Origin: Trebonia sp963737285
GTDB lineage: Bacteria > Actinomycetota > Actinomycetes > Streptosporangiales > Streptosporangiaceae
Reading direction: 5' to 3'
Assembly: GCA_963737285.1 (NCBI GenBank)
Contig: CAVTRT010000002.1
Location: forward strand, 806,001 to 870,000
Length of the DNA: 64,000 bases
The translations under genes were made by a program, and so were the position numbers. Under the pieces are notes generated by a model. The model had not been told where the DNA came from. It worked only from the letters and a program-made list of their open reading frames with translations, and did not search any database. Of this stretch, positions 47,542-55,842 are shown piece after piece; position 1 is the first letter of the stretch; each line of letters opens with the position of its first letter.

Positions 47542-48500
47542 AGCGTCTCCTCCGCGCCCCCGAGCATCAAGTACAGCACCGCCATGCGGACGGTCACGCC
47601 GTTAGCCACCTGTGCCACCACCGTCGAGCGCGGCGAGTCAGCGACCTCGGCGGCGATCTCCACGCCCCGGTTCATCGGGCCTGGGTGCATCACGATCGCA
47701 TGGTCGGGCATGAGGTCCATCCGGGCTGTGTCCAGCCCGTACCGTCGGCGGTACTCACGGATGGACGGAAAGTAGGCGGCTGTCATCCGCTCGTTCTGCA
47801 CTCGCAGCGTCATCACGACGTCGCTCTTGCCCAGTTCCGCGTCCAGGTCGTAGCTAGTCTTGCAGGGCCAGGTTTCCACCGCATACGGCATGAGGGTGGG
47901 CGGGGCTACCAGCGTCACCTCCGCCCCGAGCGTGCTCAGCAGCAGCACGTTGGAGCGCGCGACACGGCTGTGCAGCACGTCGCCGACGATCGTCACCCGC
48001 ACCCCGTCCAGCCCGGTGCCCGCCTGGTCGGGGCCGTTGCGCCCGCTAGCGCCGGCAAGTCGCTCGCGCATGGTGAAGGCGTCGAGCAGCGCCTGCGTGG
48101 GATGCTCATGAGTGCCGTCGCCGGCGCTGATCACGTTCCCGGTAACCCAGCCGGAGAGCCGGTGCGGCGCCCCGGACGCCGGGTGCCTGATCACGATGGC
48201 GTCGGCGCCCATTGCCTCCAGGGTCAGTGCGGTGTCCTTGAGGCTCTCGCCCTTGGCAACACTTGATCCCTTGGCCGAGAAGTTGATCACGTCGGCCGAC
48301 AGACGCTTTGCAGCCGCCTCGAAGGACGTCCGCGTCCTGGTGGAGTCCTCGTAGAACAGGTTGACGACGGTCCGGCCGCGCAGGGTCGGCAGCTTGCGGA
48401 TGGGCCGCCCGGCCACGCTGGCCAGTTCGGCAGCGGTGTCAAGGACGACAATCGCATCCTCGCGGCTAAGGTCGCCAGCCGAGATCAGGTGCCGTTTCAC
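47538..48500 (-). CDS. pyrB: Aspartate carbamoyltransferase catalytic subunit
   Basis: This enzyme joins carbamoyl phosphate and aspartate. The carbamoyl phosphate motif is FYEDSTRTRTSFE, and the aspartate site includes HPTQALLD and HPGPMNRG. At 320 residues it is full length. The GTG start lies in a GGGGGCACTGTGAAA context supplied by the intergenic repeat. It overlaps the pyrR end, so pyrR-pyrB-pyrC are coupled. Confidence 0.97.
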   Translation of the reverse strand: MKRHLISAGDLSREDAIVVLDTAAELASVAGRPIRKLPTLRGRTVVNLFYEDSTRTRTSFEAAAKRLSADVINFSAKGSSVAKGESLKDTALTLEAMGADAIVIRHPASGAPHRLSGWVTGNVISAGDGTHEHPTQALLDAFTMRERLAGASGRNGPDQAGTGLDGVRVTIVGDVLHSRVARSNVLLLSTLGAEVTLVAPPTLMPYAVETWPCKTSYDLDAELGKSDVVMTLRVQNERMTAAYFPSIREYRRRYGLDTARMDLMPDHAIVMHPGPMNRGVEIAAEVADSPRSTVVAQVANGVTVRMAVLYLMLGGAEETL

Positions 48501-48545
48501 AGTGCCCCCCGCTCGCCTCGGGACGCCTGGGAGGCGGCGTCGGCG
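48497..48545 (-). repeat. GC-rich start-codon repeat, short copy at pyrR-pyrB
   Basis: The minus strand reads CCAGGCGTCCCGAGGCGAGCGGGGGGCACTGTG, the same terminal modules as at 46109. It encodes the last dozen residues of PyrR (ASQASRGERGAL) and ends in the GTG start of pyrB. Confidence 0.75.
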
Positions 48546-49123
48546 GGCTTGCTGCGCTCGCCGAGCAGGACGGAGTCCTCCCCGTCGGTTTCCTCAAGCA
48601 GCACGCGGATTACCTCGCGATGCGCGGTGGGGAGGTTCTTCCCGACGTAGTCGGCGCGGATGGGAAGCTCCCGGTGCCCCCGGTCGACCAGGACGGCGAG
48701 TTGCACGGCGCGGGGACGGCCGAGATCGTTTAGCGCGTCGAGGGCGGCCCGGACAGTTCGGCCCGAGAAAAGGACGTCATCGACGAGGACCACGGTCTTC
48801 CCGTCGATCCCCTGCGGTGGCACCTCCGTGTGGCCCAGCGCACGGGCGGGGCGCAGTCGCAGGTCATCGCGGTGCATGGTGATGTCGAGCGAGCCGACGG
48901 GAATGGCGGCACCCTCGAACGCGCTCATCCGGGCGGCCAGGCGGCGGGCCAGTGGCACGCCGCGGGTCGGGATTCCGAGCAGGACGACCCCGTCGCCGCC
49001 GTGGGTGCGCTCCAAAATCTCGTGAGCGACACGGCTCAGCGCGCGCCGGATCTCCTCCGGGGTGAGGACTGCCTTCCATCCGGAAGCGACCTCGTAACGT
49101 GGTTGCGGCGTCATCGCGCACAT
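48497..49123 (-). CDS. pyrR: PyrR bifunctional pyr operon regulator / uracil phosphoribosyltransferase
   Basis: PyrR senses UMP/UTP and binds pyr mRNA, lowering expression of its operon. The PRPP loop VLVDDVLFSGRTVRAAL and the RNA-binding-face sequence GIPTRGVPLARRLA are present. At 208 residues it is about 25 longer than usual. The extra C-terminus (KPADAASQASRGERGAL) is partly encoded by the intergenic repeat. AAGGAGG is nine bases before the ATG at 49123; a second in-frame ATG follows at 49114. Confidence 0.95.
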   Translation of the reverse strand: MCAMTPQPRYEVASGWKAVLTPEEIRRALSRVAHEILERTHGGDGVVLLGIPTRGVPLARRLAARMSAFEGAAIPVGSLDITMHRDDLRLRPARALGHTEVPPQGIDGKTVVLVDDVLFSGRTVRAALDALNDLGRPRAVQLAVLVDRGHRELPIRADYVGKNLPTAHREVIRVLLEETDGEDSVLLGERSKPADAASQASRGERGAL

Positions 49124-49132
49124 CAGTCACGA

Positions 49133-49157
49133 CCTCCTTCCCCGTCTCACGGGACGG
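49133..49157 (-). promoter_or_regulatory. Leader hairpin at the pyrR ribosome site (possible PyrR target)
   Basis: On the minus strand, CCGTC-loop-GACGG (49142-49157) lies immediately before AAGGAGG (49133-49139). A small stem placed here could let PyrR control translation, as described for mycobacterial pyr leaders. The site is inferred from position and fold only. Confidence 0.45.
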
Positions 49158-49343
49158 TCCTTAAAGGGTGCGTACGTCGTCAACCGTACAGCGTTGGCCA
49201 GGGAGCGACTCCTTCCCCCCGGGTCACACCCGGCAAAACAGAGCGCGTAGCTGGCTGCCATGAGACGCTGTCCATCGTTGTCTCGGCTCTTCGCGTCACC
49301 TATTCAGAGGTGATCTTGATCCCATTGGGTGACGGCTCAAAGC

Positions 49344-49359
49344 TGTGATTTAGATCACA
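49344..49359. promoter_or_regulatory. CRP-type operator
   Basis: TGTGATTTAGATCACA matches TGTGA-N6-TCACA, the consensus for cAMP receptor proteins including actinobacterial Crp, with no mismatch. It is about 220 bases upstream of pyrR and 255 upstream of bldD, so either could be the target. Confidence 0.6.
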
Positions 49360-49559
49360 CTGACCATACCAGGACATAACGTTCTGGCACCGGGAGAGAC
49401 TTCCCGACCAGCAGCCCGGAACTCGGGAAACCCGGTTACATCAGGGGTTGTCGGGTTTCGGCGGAGGGTACATAGCCATCCGGGAGGCAAGCCCGGTTAC
49501 TGGACGAGTTCAACCAGTTTTTGCCATTCGGCTTGACCTTGTCGCCTTCGCCGCCTACC

Positions 49560-49574
49560 GTCACTGTGCGTAAC
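49560..49574 (+). promoter_or_regulatory. Candidate BldD box upstream of bldD
   Basis: GTCACTGTGCGTAAC fits the BldD consensus nTnACnCwGnGTnAn at all fixed positions but one. It lies 41 bases before the bldD ATG, where self-repression would act; BldD is known to repress its own gene in Streptomyces. Confidence 0.5.
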
Positions 49575-49614
49575 CGTTACCGTAAGCGACGTTTGGCCGG
49601 GAAACCGAGGAAAA

Positions 49615-50112
49615 ATGCCATCTGAGTACGCCAAGACACTAGGCGCCCGACTGCGCGCCATCCGAACCCAGCAAGGACTCTCCCTCCATGGCGTCGAGGA
49701 GAAGTCCCGCGGCCGCTGGAAGGCCGTCGTCGTCGGTTCGTACGAGCGCGGTGACCGATCAGTCACCGTACAGAAGCTCGCGGAGCTGGCCGAGTTCTAC
49801 GGGGTCCCCGTGTCCGAGCTACTGCCGGGCGACGCCGCGCCCGCGCCGATCGCGACCGCACCAAAGCTCGTCATCGACCTCGAGCGCATGAACCAGCTGC
49901 CCAAGGAGAAAATCGGCCCGCTCGCGCGGTACGTCGCTACTATTCAGGCGCAGCGCGGTGACTACAATGGACGGGTGCTGTCCGTACGGCATGAGGACCT
50001 GCGCTCGCTCGCGGTCATCTACGACAAGTCGCCCGCCGACCTGACCGAGGAACTGATCAGCTGGGGCGTGCTGGACGCGGACGCGCGCAGCACGACAATC
50101 GAGTCCTTCTGA
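49615..50112 (+). CDS. bldD: BldD developmental regulator
   Basis: BldD is a master repressor of sporulation genes that dimerises on tetrameric c-di-GMP. The N-terminal XRE helix-turn-helix (about 5-75) includes LRAIRTQQGLSLHGVEEKS and SYERGDRSVTVQKLAELAEFYGV. The C-terminal domain has the c-di-GMP signature RxD-X8-RxxD exactly: R114-G-D116, eight residues, R125-H-E-D128. At 165 residues it is full length. GAGGAA precedes the ATG. Its position upstream of pyrR, divergent, is conserved in actinomycetes. Confidence 0.96.
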   Translation: MPSEYAKTLGARLRAIRTQQGLSLHGVEEKSRGRWKAVVVGSYERGDRSVTVQKLAELAEFYGVPVSELLPGDAAPAPIATAPKLVIDLERMNQLPKEKIGPLARYVATIQAQRGDYNGRVLSVRHEDLRSLAVIYDKSPADLTEELISWGVLDADARSTTIESF

Positions 50113-50120
50113 GACTCGGC

Positions 50121-50152
50121 CAGGCATTGTCCGATACAGGCATTGTCCGATA
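50121..50152. repeat. 16-bp tandem duplication after bldD
   Basis: CAGGCATTGTCCGATA is repeated exactly twice, directly after the bldD stop and before its terminator hairpin. Confidence 0.85.
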
Positions 50153-50165
50153 GCTGACCGACCTG

Positions 50166-50201
50166 GGCACCAGGGTGATCCTCGGCGGTCATCCTGGTGC
50201 C
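50166..50201 (+). terminator. bldD terminator hairpin
   Basis: GGCACCAGG (50166-50174) pairs with CCTGGTGCC (50193-50201), with partial further pairing inside. It lies in the gap between bldD and the convergent HEPN gene. Confidence 0.65.
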
Positions 50202-50230
50202 TCCTCGCCCGCCACGGGGCGAGCAGGATC

Positions 50231-50755
50231 TCAGCTGGCCGGCCGCAGCGGAAGTTCCAGCTGCTCAGCCACTCCCAGCGCTCGCTCCGTAATGCCAAGG
50301 AACGTCTCCACATCCCTGATCAGATCCTCCGCCTCCCGCGCGGACGCTGCCCTCGGCAGCCCAGCCTCGGCCGCGGCCCTTTTGGCCGCGCTCGCCGCGA
50401 AGAACGCGGCCCACTCGGCCAGCGTCGGCTCCACCTGCGGAAGCAGTTCCCACACGCTGCGCGGCCGCCCGCGCCTGCCGCCCGGCTCACCGCGCGCCGC
50501 GACAATCGCCGCCGCCGCCCGCAGCGCCGCCAGATGGGCGCAGATGTACCGGGTGCCCGGATTCGCCTCGGTCCCCGCCTCCGCTAGCTCTCGCCGTGCC
50601 TGGGCAAGCAGGCTGACGGCCGTAGCAGGAATCCGGCGGCGCGGGACGGCACTCCCGGCACCGGCCACGCCACCGCCGGGCACCTCAGTCCCCGCCATCA
50701 CCTCGCTGCCCGGCACCCGTGTGCCAACAGCCTTGAGTGCGCTGGCCATCGTCAT
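50231..50755 (-). CDS. SAV_6107-family HEPN domain protein
   Basis: The helical core (ATAVSLLAQARRELAEAGTE, then RYICAHLAALRAAAAIVAARG, then VWELLPQVEPTLAEWAAFFA) is the SAV_6107-type HEPN domain. HEPN proteins are often RNases or structural partners, but this group's role is unknown and no RxxxxH site stands out. The start is ATG 50755 after AAGGGG; an ATG at 50749 is also possible. LexA-like boxes about 120 bases upstream suggest SOS control. Confidence 0.75.
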   Translation of the reverse strand: MTMASALKAVGTRVPGSEVMAGTEVPGGGVAGAGSAVPRRRIPATAVSLLAQARRELAEAGTEANPGTRYICAHLAALRAAAAIVAARGEPGGRRGRPRSVWELLPQVEPTLAEWAAFFAASAAKRAAAEAGLPRAASAREAEDLIRDVETFLGITERALGVAEQLELPLRPAS

Positions 50756-50874
50756 CACCCCTTGTGGCTCGCGGCGCGGACCTGGCCAGGCGGGTCGCTT
50801 CCCCACGCCCGCCAGGCACTGGCCGCGTCTCCTAGAACGCTGTGATCCCAGGGCTGGAACCTCCGCGGTCCTAC

Positions 50875-50940
50875 TCGAACACAGTTCCATTCGAACATAG
50901 GTTCGCGGAAAAGTCCAGCGCCTTTCGAGACATGTTCGAA
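50875..50940 (-). promoter_or_regulatory. Cluster of three LexA (SOS)-like boxes
   Basis: TCGAACATAGGTTCGC (50891-50906) fits the actinobacterial LexA box TCGAAC-N4-GTTCGA with one terminal mismatch. Imperfect relatives flank it: TCGAACACAGTTCC (50875-50888) and TCGAGACATGTTCGA (50925-50939). The cluster lies between the HEPN gene (minus) and the GNAT gene (plus), nearer the former. Confidence 0.6.
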
Positions 50941-51101
50941 GATACTCAGGGGGACTGACATTCCAGGGCCGCGCGGCGACCGACCGACGAAAAGACGGAA
51001 GTCCGCAGCGCAAGGCCCGACCCAGTAACAGCGTCCCCTCGCTAAGCGCGGCACGCCGCCGGTCCGGCACGACCCGGTGATGAAGCCGTAAGCTTGCGCT
51101 G

Positions 51102-51758
51102 ATGACAGACTCCATCACGCTCCAAGAGCTTCCGGTACCCGAATTCCGGTCGGCCATCGGGCGGCTCGTCGCGGTGTACGCGGCCGCGATGCGGCCGCCC
51201 ACGCGCATGCTCTCCGGACGGGAGTCGATCCTGGAGCGGCACACGGCAAGCCCCGGCTTCCGGGCGCTCGCGGCACTCGCCCCGCCGGGCCGCACGCACG
51301 CCGAGTCGGTTCTGGCCGGCTTCATCTACGGCTTCCACGGGCAGCCCGGGCAGTGGTGGCATGACACCGTAGCGGGGGCACTGGCAACCAAGTACCCACC
51401 GTCGGCGACGACCACGTGGCTGGCCGACTCCTTCGAGGTCGCCGAGCTTCACGTCCTCCCGGCCTACCAAGGGACCGGGATCGGGCGGCGGCTGCTGCTG
51501 ACGCTCACCGCCGAGCGGCCTGAGCACACCGCCGTTTTGTCCACCCAGGATGCCGAGTCACGCGCCCGGCGGCTGTACCGCAGCGCCGGCTTTACCGACC
51601 TGCTGACCGGCTTCCGGTTCTCTGGCGGTGACTCGCCCTACGCCGTGATGGGCGCGGTGCTCCCACTCCGGACGGTAGCCAGGTCCGACGGCACGTTAGA
51701 GCTGCTGCGGACCCGAACCCCTTCGGCGGGCAAGTCCACAGTCGCCGGTTGCCATTAG
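51102..51758 (+). CDS. GNAT family N-acetyltransferase
   Basis: The acetyl-CoA-binding motif A is clear: VAELHVLPAYQGTGIGRRLLL (Q/R-x-x-G-x-G/A), followed by RARRLYRSAGF (motif B). The 218-residue protein is otherwise unspecific; the acceptor (small molecule or protein) is unknown. No strong ribosome site precedes the ATG. A perfect hairpin terminates it. Confidence 0.88.
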   Translation: MTDSITLQELPVPEFRSAIGRLVAVYAAAMRPPTRMLSGRESILERHTASPGFRALAALAPPGRTHAESVLAGFIYGFHGQPGQWWHDTVAGALATKYPPSATTTWLADSFEVAELHVLPAYQGTGIGRRLLLTLTAERPEHTAVLSTQDAESRARRLYRSAGFTDLLTGFRFSGGDSPYAVMGAVLPLRTVARSDGTLELLRTRTPSAGKSTVAGCH

Positions 51759-51799
51759 CGCGTGTACTTGCCGTGTCACCGACACGGCAAGTACACGCG
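51759..51799. terminator. Perfect 19-bp terminator hairpin
   Basis: Arms 51759-51777 and 51781-51799 are exactly complementary around a three-base loop. It begins at the GNAT stop and ends just before the convergent Rv2175c-type gene, so it should serve both strands. Confidence 0.85.
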
Positions 51800-51815
51800 A
51801 TGCGGAAATTACGGG

Positions 51816-52178
51816 CTAGAACGCCATGGCCTGGGCGCGCCGGTTAACCTCGGTGCCGCGATGCTTGCACAGCGCCTGGATTGGCGTCCCCGGCAGCGTG
51901 TCGTCGGCCGTAAACAGCCAGCGCAGCGCCTCCGAGTCGTCAAAGCCGCAGTCAAGCAGCACCGTCAGGGTCCCGTGCAGTCCCTTGACGACCTGGTCGC
52001 CGTCAAGGAAAGCGGCGGGCACCGCGCGTGCCCCGCCCGGGCGGGTCACCGCGAGCAGCTTGCGGTCACGCAGCAGCTGCTTCACTTTGCCGGTAGGTAT
52101 GCCTAGCCGATCCGCGACCTCGGAGAGTGACAGCCAGTCACCGACGAGGGCGTCGGCCGCGGGGTCTATCTGTGCCAC
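51816..52178 (-). CDS. Rv2175c-family DNA-binding protein
   Basis: An N-terminal winged/MerR-like helix-turn-helix (LSLSEVADRLGIPTGKVKQLLRDRKLLAV) is followed by the family's C-terminal domain (FLDGDQVVKGLHGTLTVLLDCGF, then EALRWLF). In Mycobacterium tuberculosis, Rv2175c lies beside pknL and is phosphorylated by it, which lowers DNA binding. The same neighbour (pknL at 52957) is found here. I start at the GTG at 52178; the frame extends to 52211. Confidence 0.9.
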   Translation of the reverse strand: MAQIDPAADALVGDWLSLSEVADRLGIPTGKVKQLLRDRKLLAVTRPGGARAVPAAFLDGDQVVKGLHGTLTVLLDCGFDDSEALRWLFTADDTLPGTPIQALCKHRGTEVNRRAQAMAF

Positions 52179-52309
52179 GACACCAATGTGCCACATCCCG
52201 CGAGTGGGCAAACCACCGACATTCGTTACTGGCGAGTCACCTCGCGCCCCCTGACGCGCCGTTCTCGTGACTACGCGCGCGGTCAGCGCCCGGTCCGTGC
52301 GGCGCCGCC

Positions 52310-52759
52310 TCAGGCTCCTCGCAGTGATTCCAGCCGCTCGGCCCGCATCCGCAGGCCAGCCAGCTCATACCGCCAGCTGCCGAGGCTGGCCTTGACCTGG
52401 TCCTCGCGCAGCGAATCGGGCAGGTCGAGCGTGGCGAACCCGCTTTCCACAATCGCCACGCCGATCTCGTCCCCGACCGGCCGGATGTAGAACTCCACAA
52501 AGGTGGAGTTGCCCTGAGCGGGGGCCGCTCCGCCGAAGGCGCCGGCCCACCGGAACGAGGCGTATCCCTGCGGCTCGATGCGGACGATGTCAATAACCCA
52601 TGGCCGGCTCTCGCGGCCCCAGGCGACCACCACGCGGCCCGCGCCACGGGCGGGCTCGGCGGCGCTTCCGGGCAGCCACCAGCCCGGTCGCGTGACCAGC
52701 CCCCAGACCCGGTCCAGCGTCGCCCGGATCGTGATCCGGTGCTCGATACGGTCCACCAT
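52310..52759 (-). CDS. SRPBCC family protein (AHSA1-like)
   Basis: The 149-residue protein has the START-like fold pattern: VDRIEHRITIRATLDRVWGLVTRPGWW at the start, a central beta sheet (WVIDIVRIEPQGYASFRW, TFVEFYI) and a long C-terminal helix (QVKASLGSWRYELAGLRMRAERL). The ATG at 52759 follows GGAGGT. Such proteins bind hydrophobic ligands; no substrate can be named. Confidence 0.8.
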   Translation of the reverse strand: MVDRIEHRITIRATLDRVWGLVTRPGWWLPGSAAEPARGAGRVVVAWGRESRPWVIDIVRIEPQGYASFRWAGAFGGAAPAQGNSTFVEFYIRPVGDEIGVAIVESGFATLDLPDSLREDQVKASLGSWRYELAGLRMRAERLESLRGA

Positions 52760-52956
52760 GCCAGCGACCTCCAGTGCCCGTAAGCAGTTCCCGCGGCGTG
52801 CCTCACGACCAGCGTGACTCACAACATACTGGGGCCGTGGTGACCGGGGGACGCGACGTTCGGGATAAGTCGGGATAAAGGTGACAACGACGGACCGCTG
52901 CGACAATCTGCTTAACGTGGCGAAGATCCTGGGCAACGCGCCGTAAAATTGAACTG

Positions 52957-54957
52957 ATGGACTCCGCCCTCGCGGACGCGCTCATCGGCCGGGTGCTCGA
53001 CCGCCGGTACCACGTCCGCTCCCGCATCGCCCACGGTGGCATGGCCACCGTGTATCTCGCCACCGACACACGGCTCGACCGGCAGGTGGCGCTTAAGGTG
53101 ATGCACGCGGAGCTGGCGCGCGACGAGGAATTCGTGAGCCGGTTCATCGGCGAGGCCAAGTCGGTCGCCCGGCTGTCGCACCCCAACATCGTCGCCGTCT
53201 TCGACCAGGGGTCCGACGGGCAGTACCTGTACCTGGCGATGGAGTACGTCCCCGGCCGGACGCTGCGCAGCCTGCTGCGGGAGCGCGGCGCGTTTTCGCC
53301 CGACGCGGCGCTGGGCATCATGGAGCCCATCTTGTCCGGGCTGGCCGCCGCGCACGCGGCGGGAATCGTGCACCGCGACGTCAAGCCGGAGAACGTGCTG
53401 CTGACAGCTGACGGCCGGCTGAAGGTCGTCGACTTCGGGCTGGCTCAGGCACAGGCGGCAACCGGGCACACCCGGGACGGCCTGCTCATCGGGACCGTCG
53501 CCTACATCGCGCCGGAGCACGTCACTGGGCACGTTACCGACTTCCGCACCGACGTTTACGCGGCGGGCGTCTTGCTGTTCGAACTGCTCACCGGGCGGCA
53601 GCCACACTCCGGGGAATCGCCGCTGCAGGTGGCCTACGAGCACGTCAACTCCGACGTTCCAGCCCCGTCGGACTGGGTGCCCGGCATCGCGCCGCCGGTG
53701 GACCGGCTGGTGCGGGCCGCGACCAGCCGTGACCCGCGACAGCGCCCCGCGGACGCCGGGACGTTCCTGCACGCCGTCCAGGCGGTGCGAGCTGAGGCCG
53801 ATCCCGGTGCCATCGCAGGAGCCGCCGAGTCATCGAGGCCCGCTGCCCCGCGCGTGATCGGAGCGCCGCCGACCAGGCCCGAGCCATTCGGGCGGGCGGC
53901 CTTCGCAGCCGACCCCTATGCCCCCTCCGCCTCTTACGGGCCCGCTGGCGACTACGGGCGCGCCGACGGGACCTCGCACACGATGGTGGTGCCCGGCGGC
54001 TACCCCGGCGCCACCGACGTCCCTGCCTGGGCGGGCCACGGCTGGGACGACTTCGGTACAGGTCCTGCTCGCCGCGAGCCCTTCCTGCAGCGATGGCTGT
54101 TCAGCAGGCGCCTGGCGTACGTCGCGGCCGGGGTCGTCGCCGCGATCGTCATCGGCTTCGCCGGCTGGTACTTCACCTCCGGGCGGTACACGCCCGTACC
54201 CTCGGTCGCTGGGCTGTCCGCCTCGCGAGCTGAGGCGCTGCTGAGGTCCGACGGCTTCAAGGTCCTGGTCGGCCCGTCGCAGCACAGCAACACCGTGACG
54301 ACAGGCAGCGTGATCAGCAACTCGCCGTCGGGGAACGCCACGAGCGGTGCCACGGTCGTCCTGACAGTCTCTTCCGGGCCGAAGATGATCACCATCCCGC
54401 CGGTCACCGGGCACTCGCTGGCCAGCGCGATCGCCCTGCTGCGGCAGACCGGCCTGACGGTCAGCTCCGCGCCCCGTAGCGTCGCCGCGACGGGCGTCGC
54501 GACCGGGACGGTGGCCGGCACCACCCCCGCCGCGGGCACCTCGTGGCCCGCGGACAAGACGGTCTTCGTCCAGGTTGTGGCGGGCCCGCCGGTGCCGACC
54601 CTAGTCGGCCAGAGCATTCAGAACATCCTGGGCTGGGCGCAGCAAAACGACGTCAACCTGGTCCAGCAGCAGGTCGCCAGCACGCAGCAGGCCGGCACGA
54701 TCACCACCCAGTCCCCCGCGCCGGGCGGCGTGCTCACCCGGGGCGAGACCATTACCGTGTCCGTTTCCGCCGGGCCGCCCACGGTCCCCGTGCCGAACAT
54801 CCAGGGCCAGAACTTCAGCCAGGCCAGCCAGACGCTGAAGAACGCGGGCTTCAACGTGTCTGGCCACCGCATCGGGTTCGGCAACAAGGTCGTCTTCTAC
54901 AGCCCGACAGGCACGGCGCAGCAGGGCAGCACGATCAACGTCTACTACGGGCTGTGA
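52957..54957 (+). CDS. pknL: PASTA-domain serine/threonine protein kinase
   Basis: The cytoplasmic kinase domain (about 18-280) has K47 (VALKVMH), catalytic D141 in HRDVKPEN and D159 in DFG. After a juxtamembrane Pro/Gly-rich linker, one membrane helix spans about 388-408. Four PASTA domains then follow to residue 666, outside the cell, where they sense peptidoglycan fragments. The neighbouring Rv2175c-type gene and the endonuclease IV gene support the pknL name. Its TGA overlaps the nfo ATG. Confidence 0.94.
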   Translation: MDSALADALIGRVLDRRYHVRSRIAHGGMATVYLATDTRLDRQVALKVMHAELARDEEFVSRFIGEAKSVARLSHPNIVAVFDQGSDGQYLYLAMEYVPGRTLRSLLRERGAFSPDAALGIMEPILSGLAAAHAAGIVHRDVKPENVLLTADGRLKVVDFGLAQAQAATGHTRDGLLIGTVAYIAPEHVTGHVTDFRTDVYAAGVLLFELLTGRQPHSGESPLQVAYEHVNSDVPAPSDWVPGIAPPVDRLVRAATSRDPRQRPADAGTFLHAVQAVRAEADPGAIAGAAESSRPAAPRVIGAPPTRPEPFGRAAFAADPYAPSASYGPAGDYGRADGTSHTMVVPGGYPGATDVPAWAGHGWDDFGTGPARREPFLQRWLFSRRLAYVAAGVVAAIVIGFAGWYFTSGRYTPVPSVAGLSASRAEALLRSDGFKVLVGPSQHSNTVTTGSVISNSPSGNATSGATVVLTVSSGPKMITIPPVTGHSLASAIALLRQTGLTVSSAPRSVAATGVATGTVAGTTPAAGTSWPADKTVFVQVVAGPPVPTLVGQSIQNILGWAQQNDVNLVQQQVASTQQAGTITTQSPAPGGVLTRGETITVSVSAGPPTVPVPNIQGQNFSQASQTLKNAGFNVSGHRIGFGNKVVFYSPTGTAQQGSTINVYYGL

Positions 54958-55808
54958 TGCGCAAGTCCCCTATCGGGTCCCACGCGACCGTGACCGGTGG
55001 CCTGGCGACCGGCGCACTGGCGTACGCCGCGCGCACTGGCGCGGAGGTCATCCAGGTCTTCGTGTCCAACCCGCGCGGATGGGCGCAGTCGGCCGGTGAC
55101 CCGAGGCAGGACGCGCAGCTGCGCGAGTCAGGCATTCCGGTCTTCATCCACGCCCCGTACCTGATCAACGTGGGGTCAGCGGACCCCGCCGTCGCGCGCA
55201 AGTCGGCGCAGGCGCTGGCATTCACGCTGCGCCGCGGCGCGCAGATCGGCGCGCGCGGCGTCGTCGTGCATACCGGCTCGGCGGTCGGCTGGTCCCGCGA
55301 CGAGGCACTGCGACAGGTCGGCTCGCTCCTGCTGCCCGTGCTGGACGCTATCGGCGACGATGGCCCGGACCTGCTGCTTGAGCCGATGGCAGGCCAGGGG
55401 CAGATGCTGTGCGCCAGGGCGGGCGACCTGGCGGCGTACCTGCAGGCGCTGGAGCGGCACCCGAAGGCCGGCGTGTGCCTGGACACCTGCCACATGTTCG
55501 CCGCCGGACACGACCTGACCACCTCGGTCGGCGCTGATGCGATGCTTGCCGAGCTTGTCGCGGCGGCTGGCCCGTCACGGGTCAAGCTAGTGCACGCTAA
55601 CGACTCGATGGAGGGCCTAGGGTCCAAGAAGGACCGGCACGAGAGCATAGGCAAGGGCTGCATCGGGGTGGAACCGTTTCGTACCTTGCTGGCGCACCCT
55701 GCCCTGGCCGCAGTACCGTTCGTGGTCGAGACCCCAGGTGGCAAGGACGGCCATGCCCTCGACATCGCCCTGCTGCGGGAAATAAGAGATCAAGACCTCG
55801 TTTCATAA
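54957..55808 (+). CDS. nfo: Deoxyribonuclease IV (AP endonuclease)
   Basis: This enzyme cuts DNA at abasic sites in base-excision repair. The TIM-barrel metal ligands lie in VFIHAPYLIN, GVVVHTGS, LLEPMAGQG, VCLDTCHMFAAGHD, VKLVHANDS and RHESIGKG. It begins at the ATG overlapping the pknL stop (TGATG). Length 283 is normal. Confidence 0.94.
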   Translation: MRKSPIGSHATVTGGLATGALAYAARTGAEVIQVFVSNPRGWAQSAGDPRQDAQLRESGIPVFIHAPYLINVGSADPAVARKSAQALAFTLRRGAQIGARGVVVHTGSAVGWSRDEALRQVGSLLLPVLDAIGDDGPDLLLEPMAGQGQMLCARAGDLAAYLQALERHPKAGVCLDTCHMFAAGHDLTTSVGADAMLAELVAAAGPSRVKLVHANDSMEGLGSKKDRHESIGKGCIGVEPFRTLLAHPALAAVPFVVETPGGKDGHALDIALLREIRDQDLVS

Positions 55809-55842
55809 CGTTCCCTCCCCCAGCCTCGCCCCCGCTACGCTG

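Larger units (their letters stand above)
49158..49614. other. Divergent control region between pyrR and bldD
   Basis: This is about 460 bases of non-coding sequence carrying the pyr leader and the bldD promoter. A perfect CRP-type site (49344-49359) and a near-consensus BldD box (49560-49574) are described separately. Confidence 0.6.

Noticed and set aside
54543..54956. N-terminal extension of endonuclease IV
   Set aside because: It lies within the pknL PASTA coding region in another frame. The nfo start overlaps the pknL stop.
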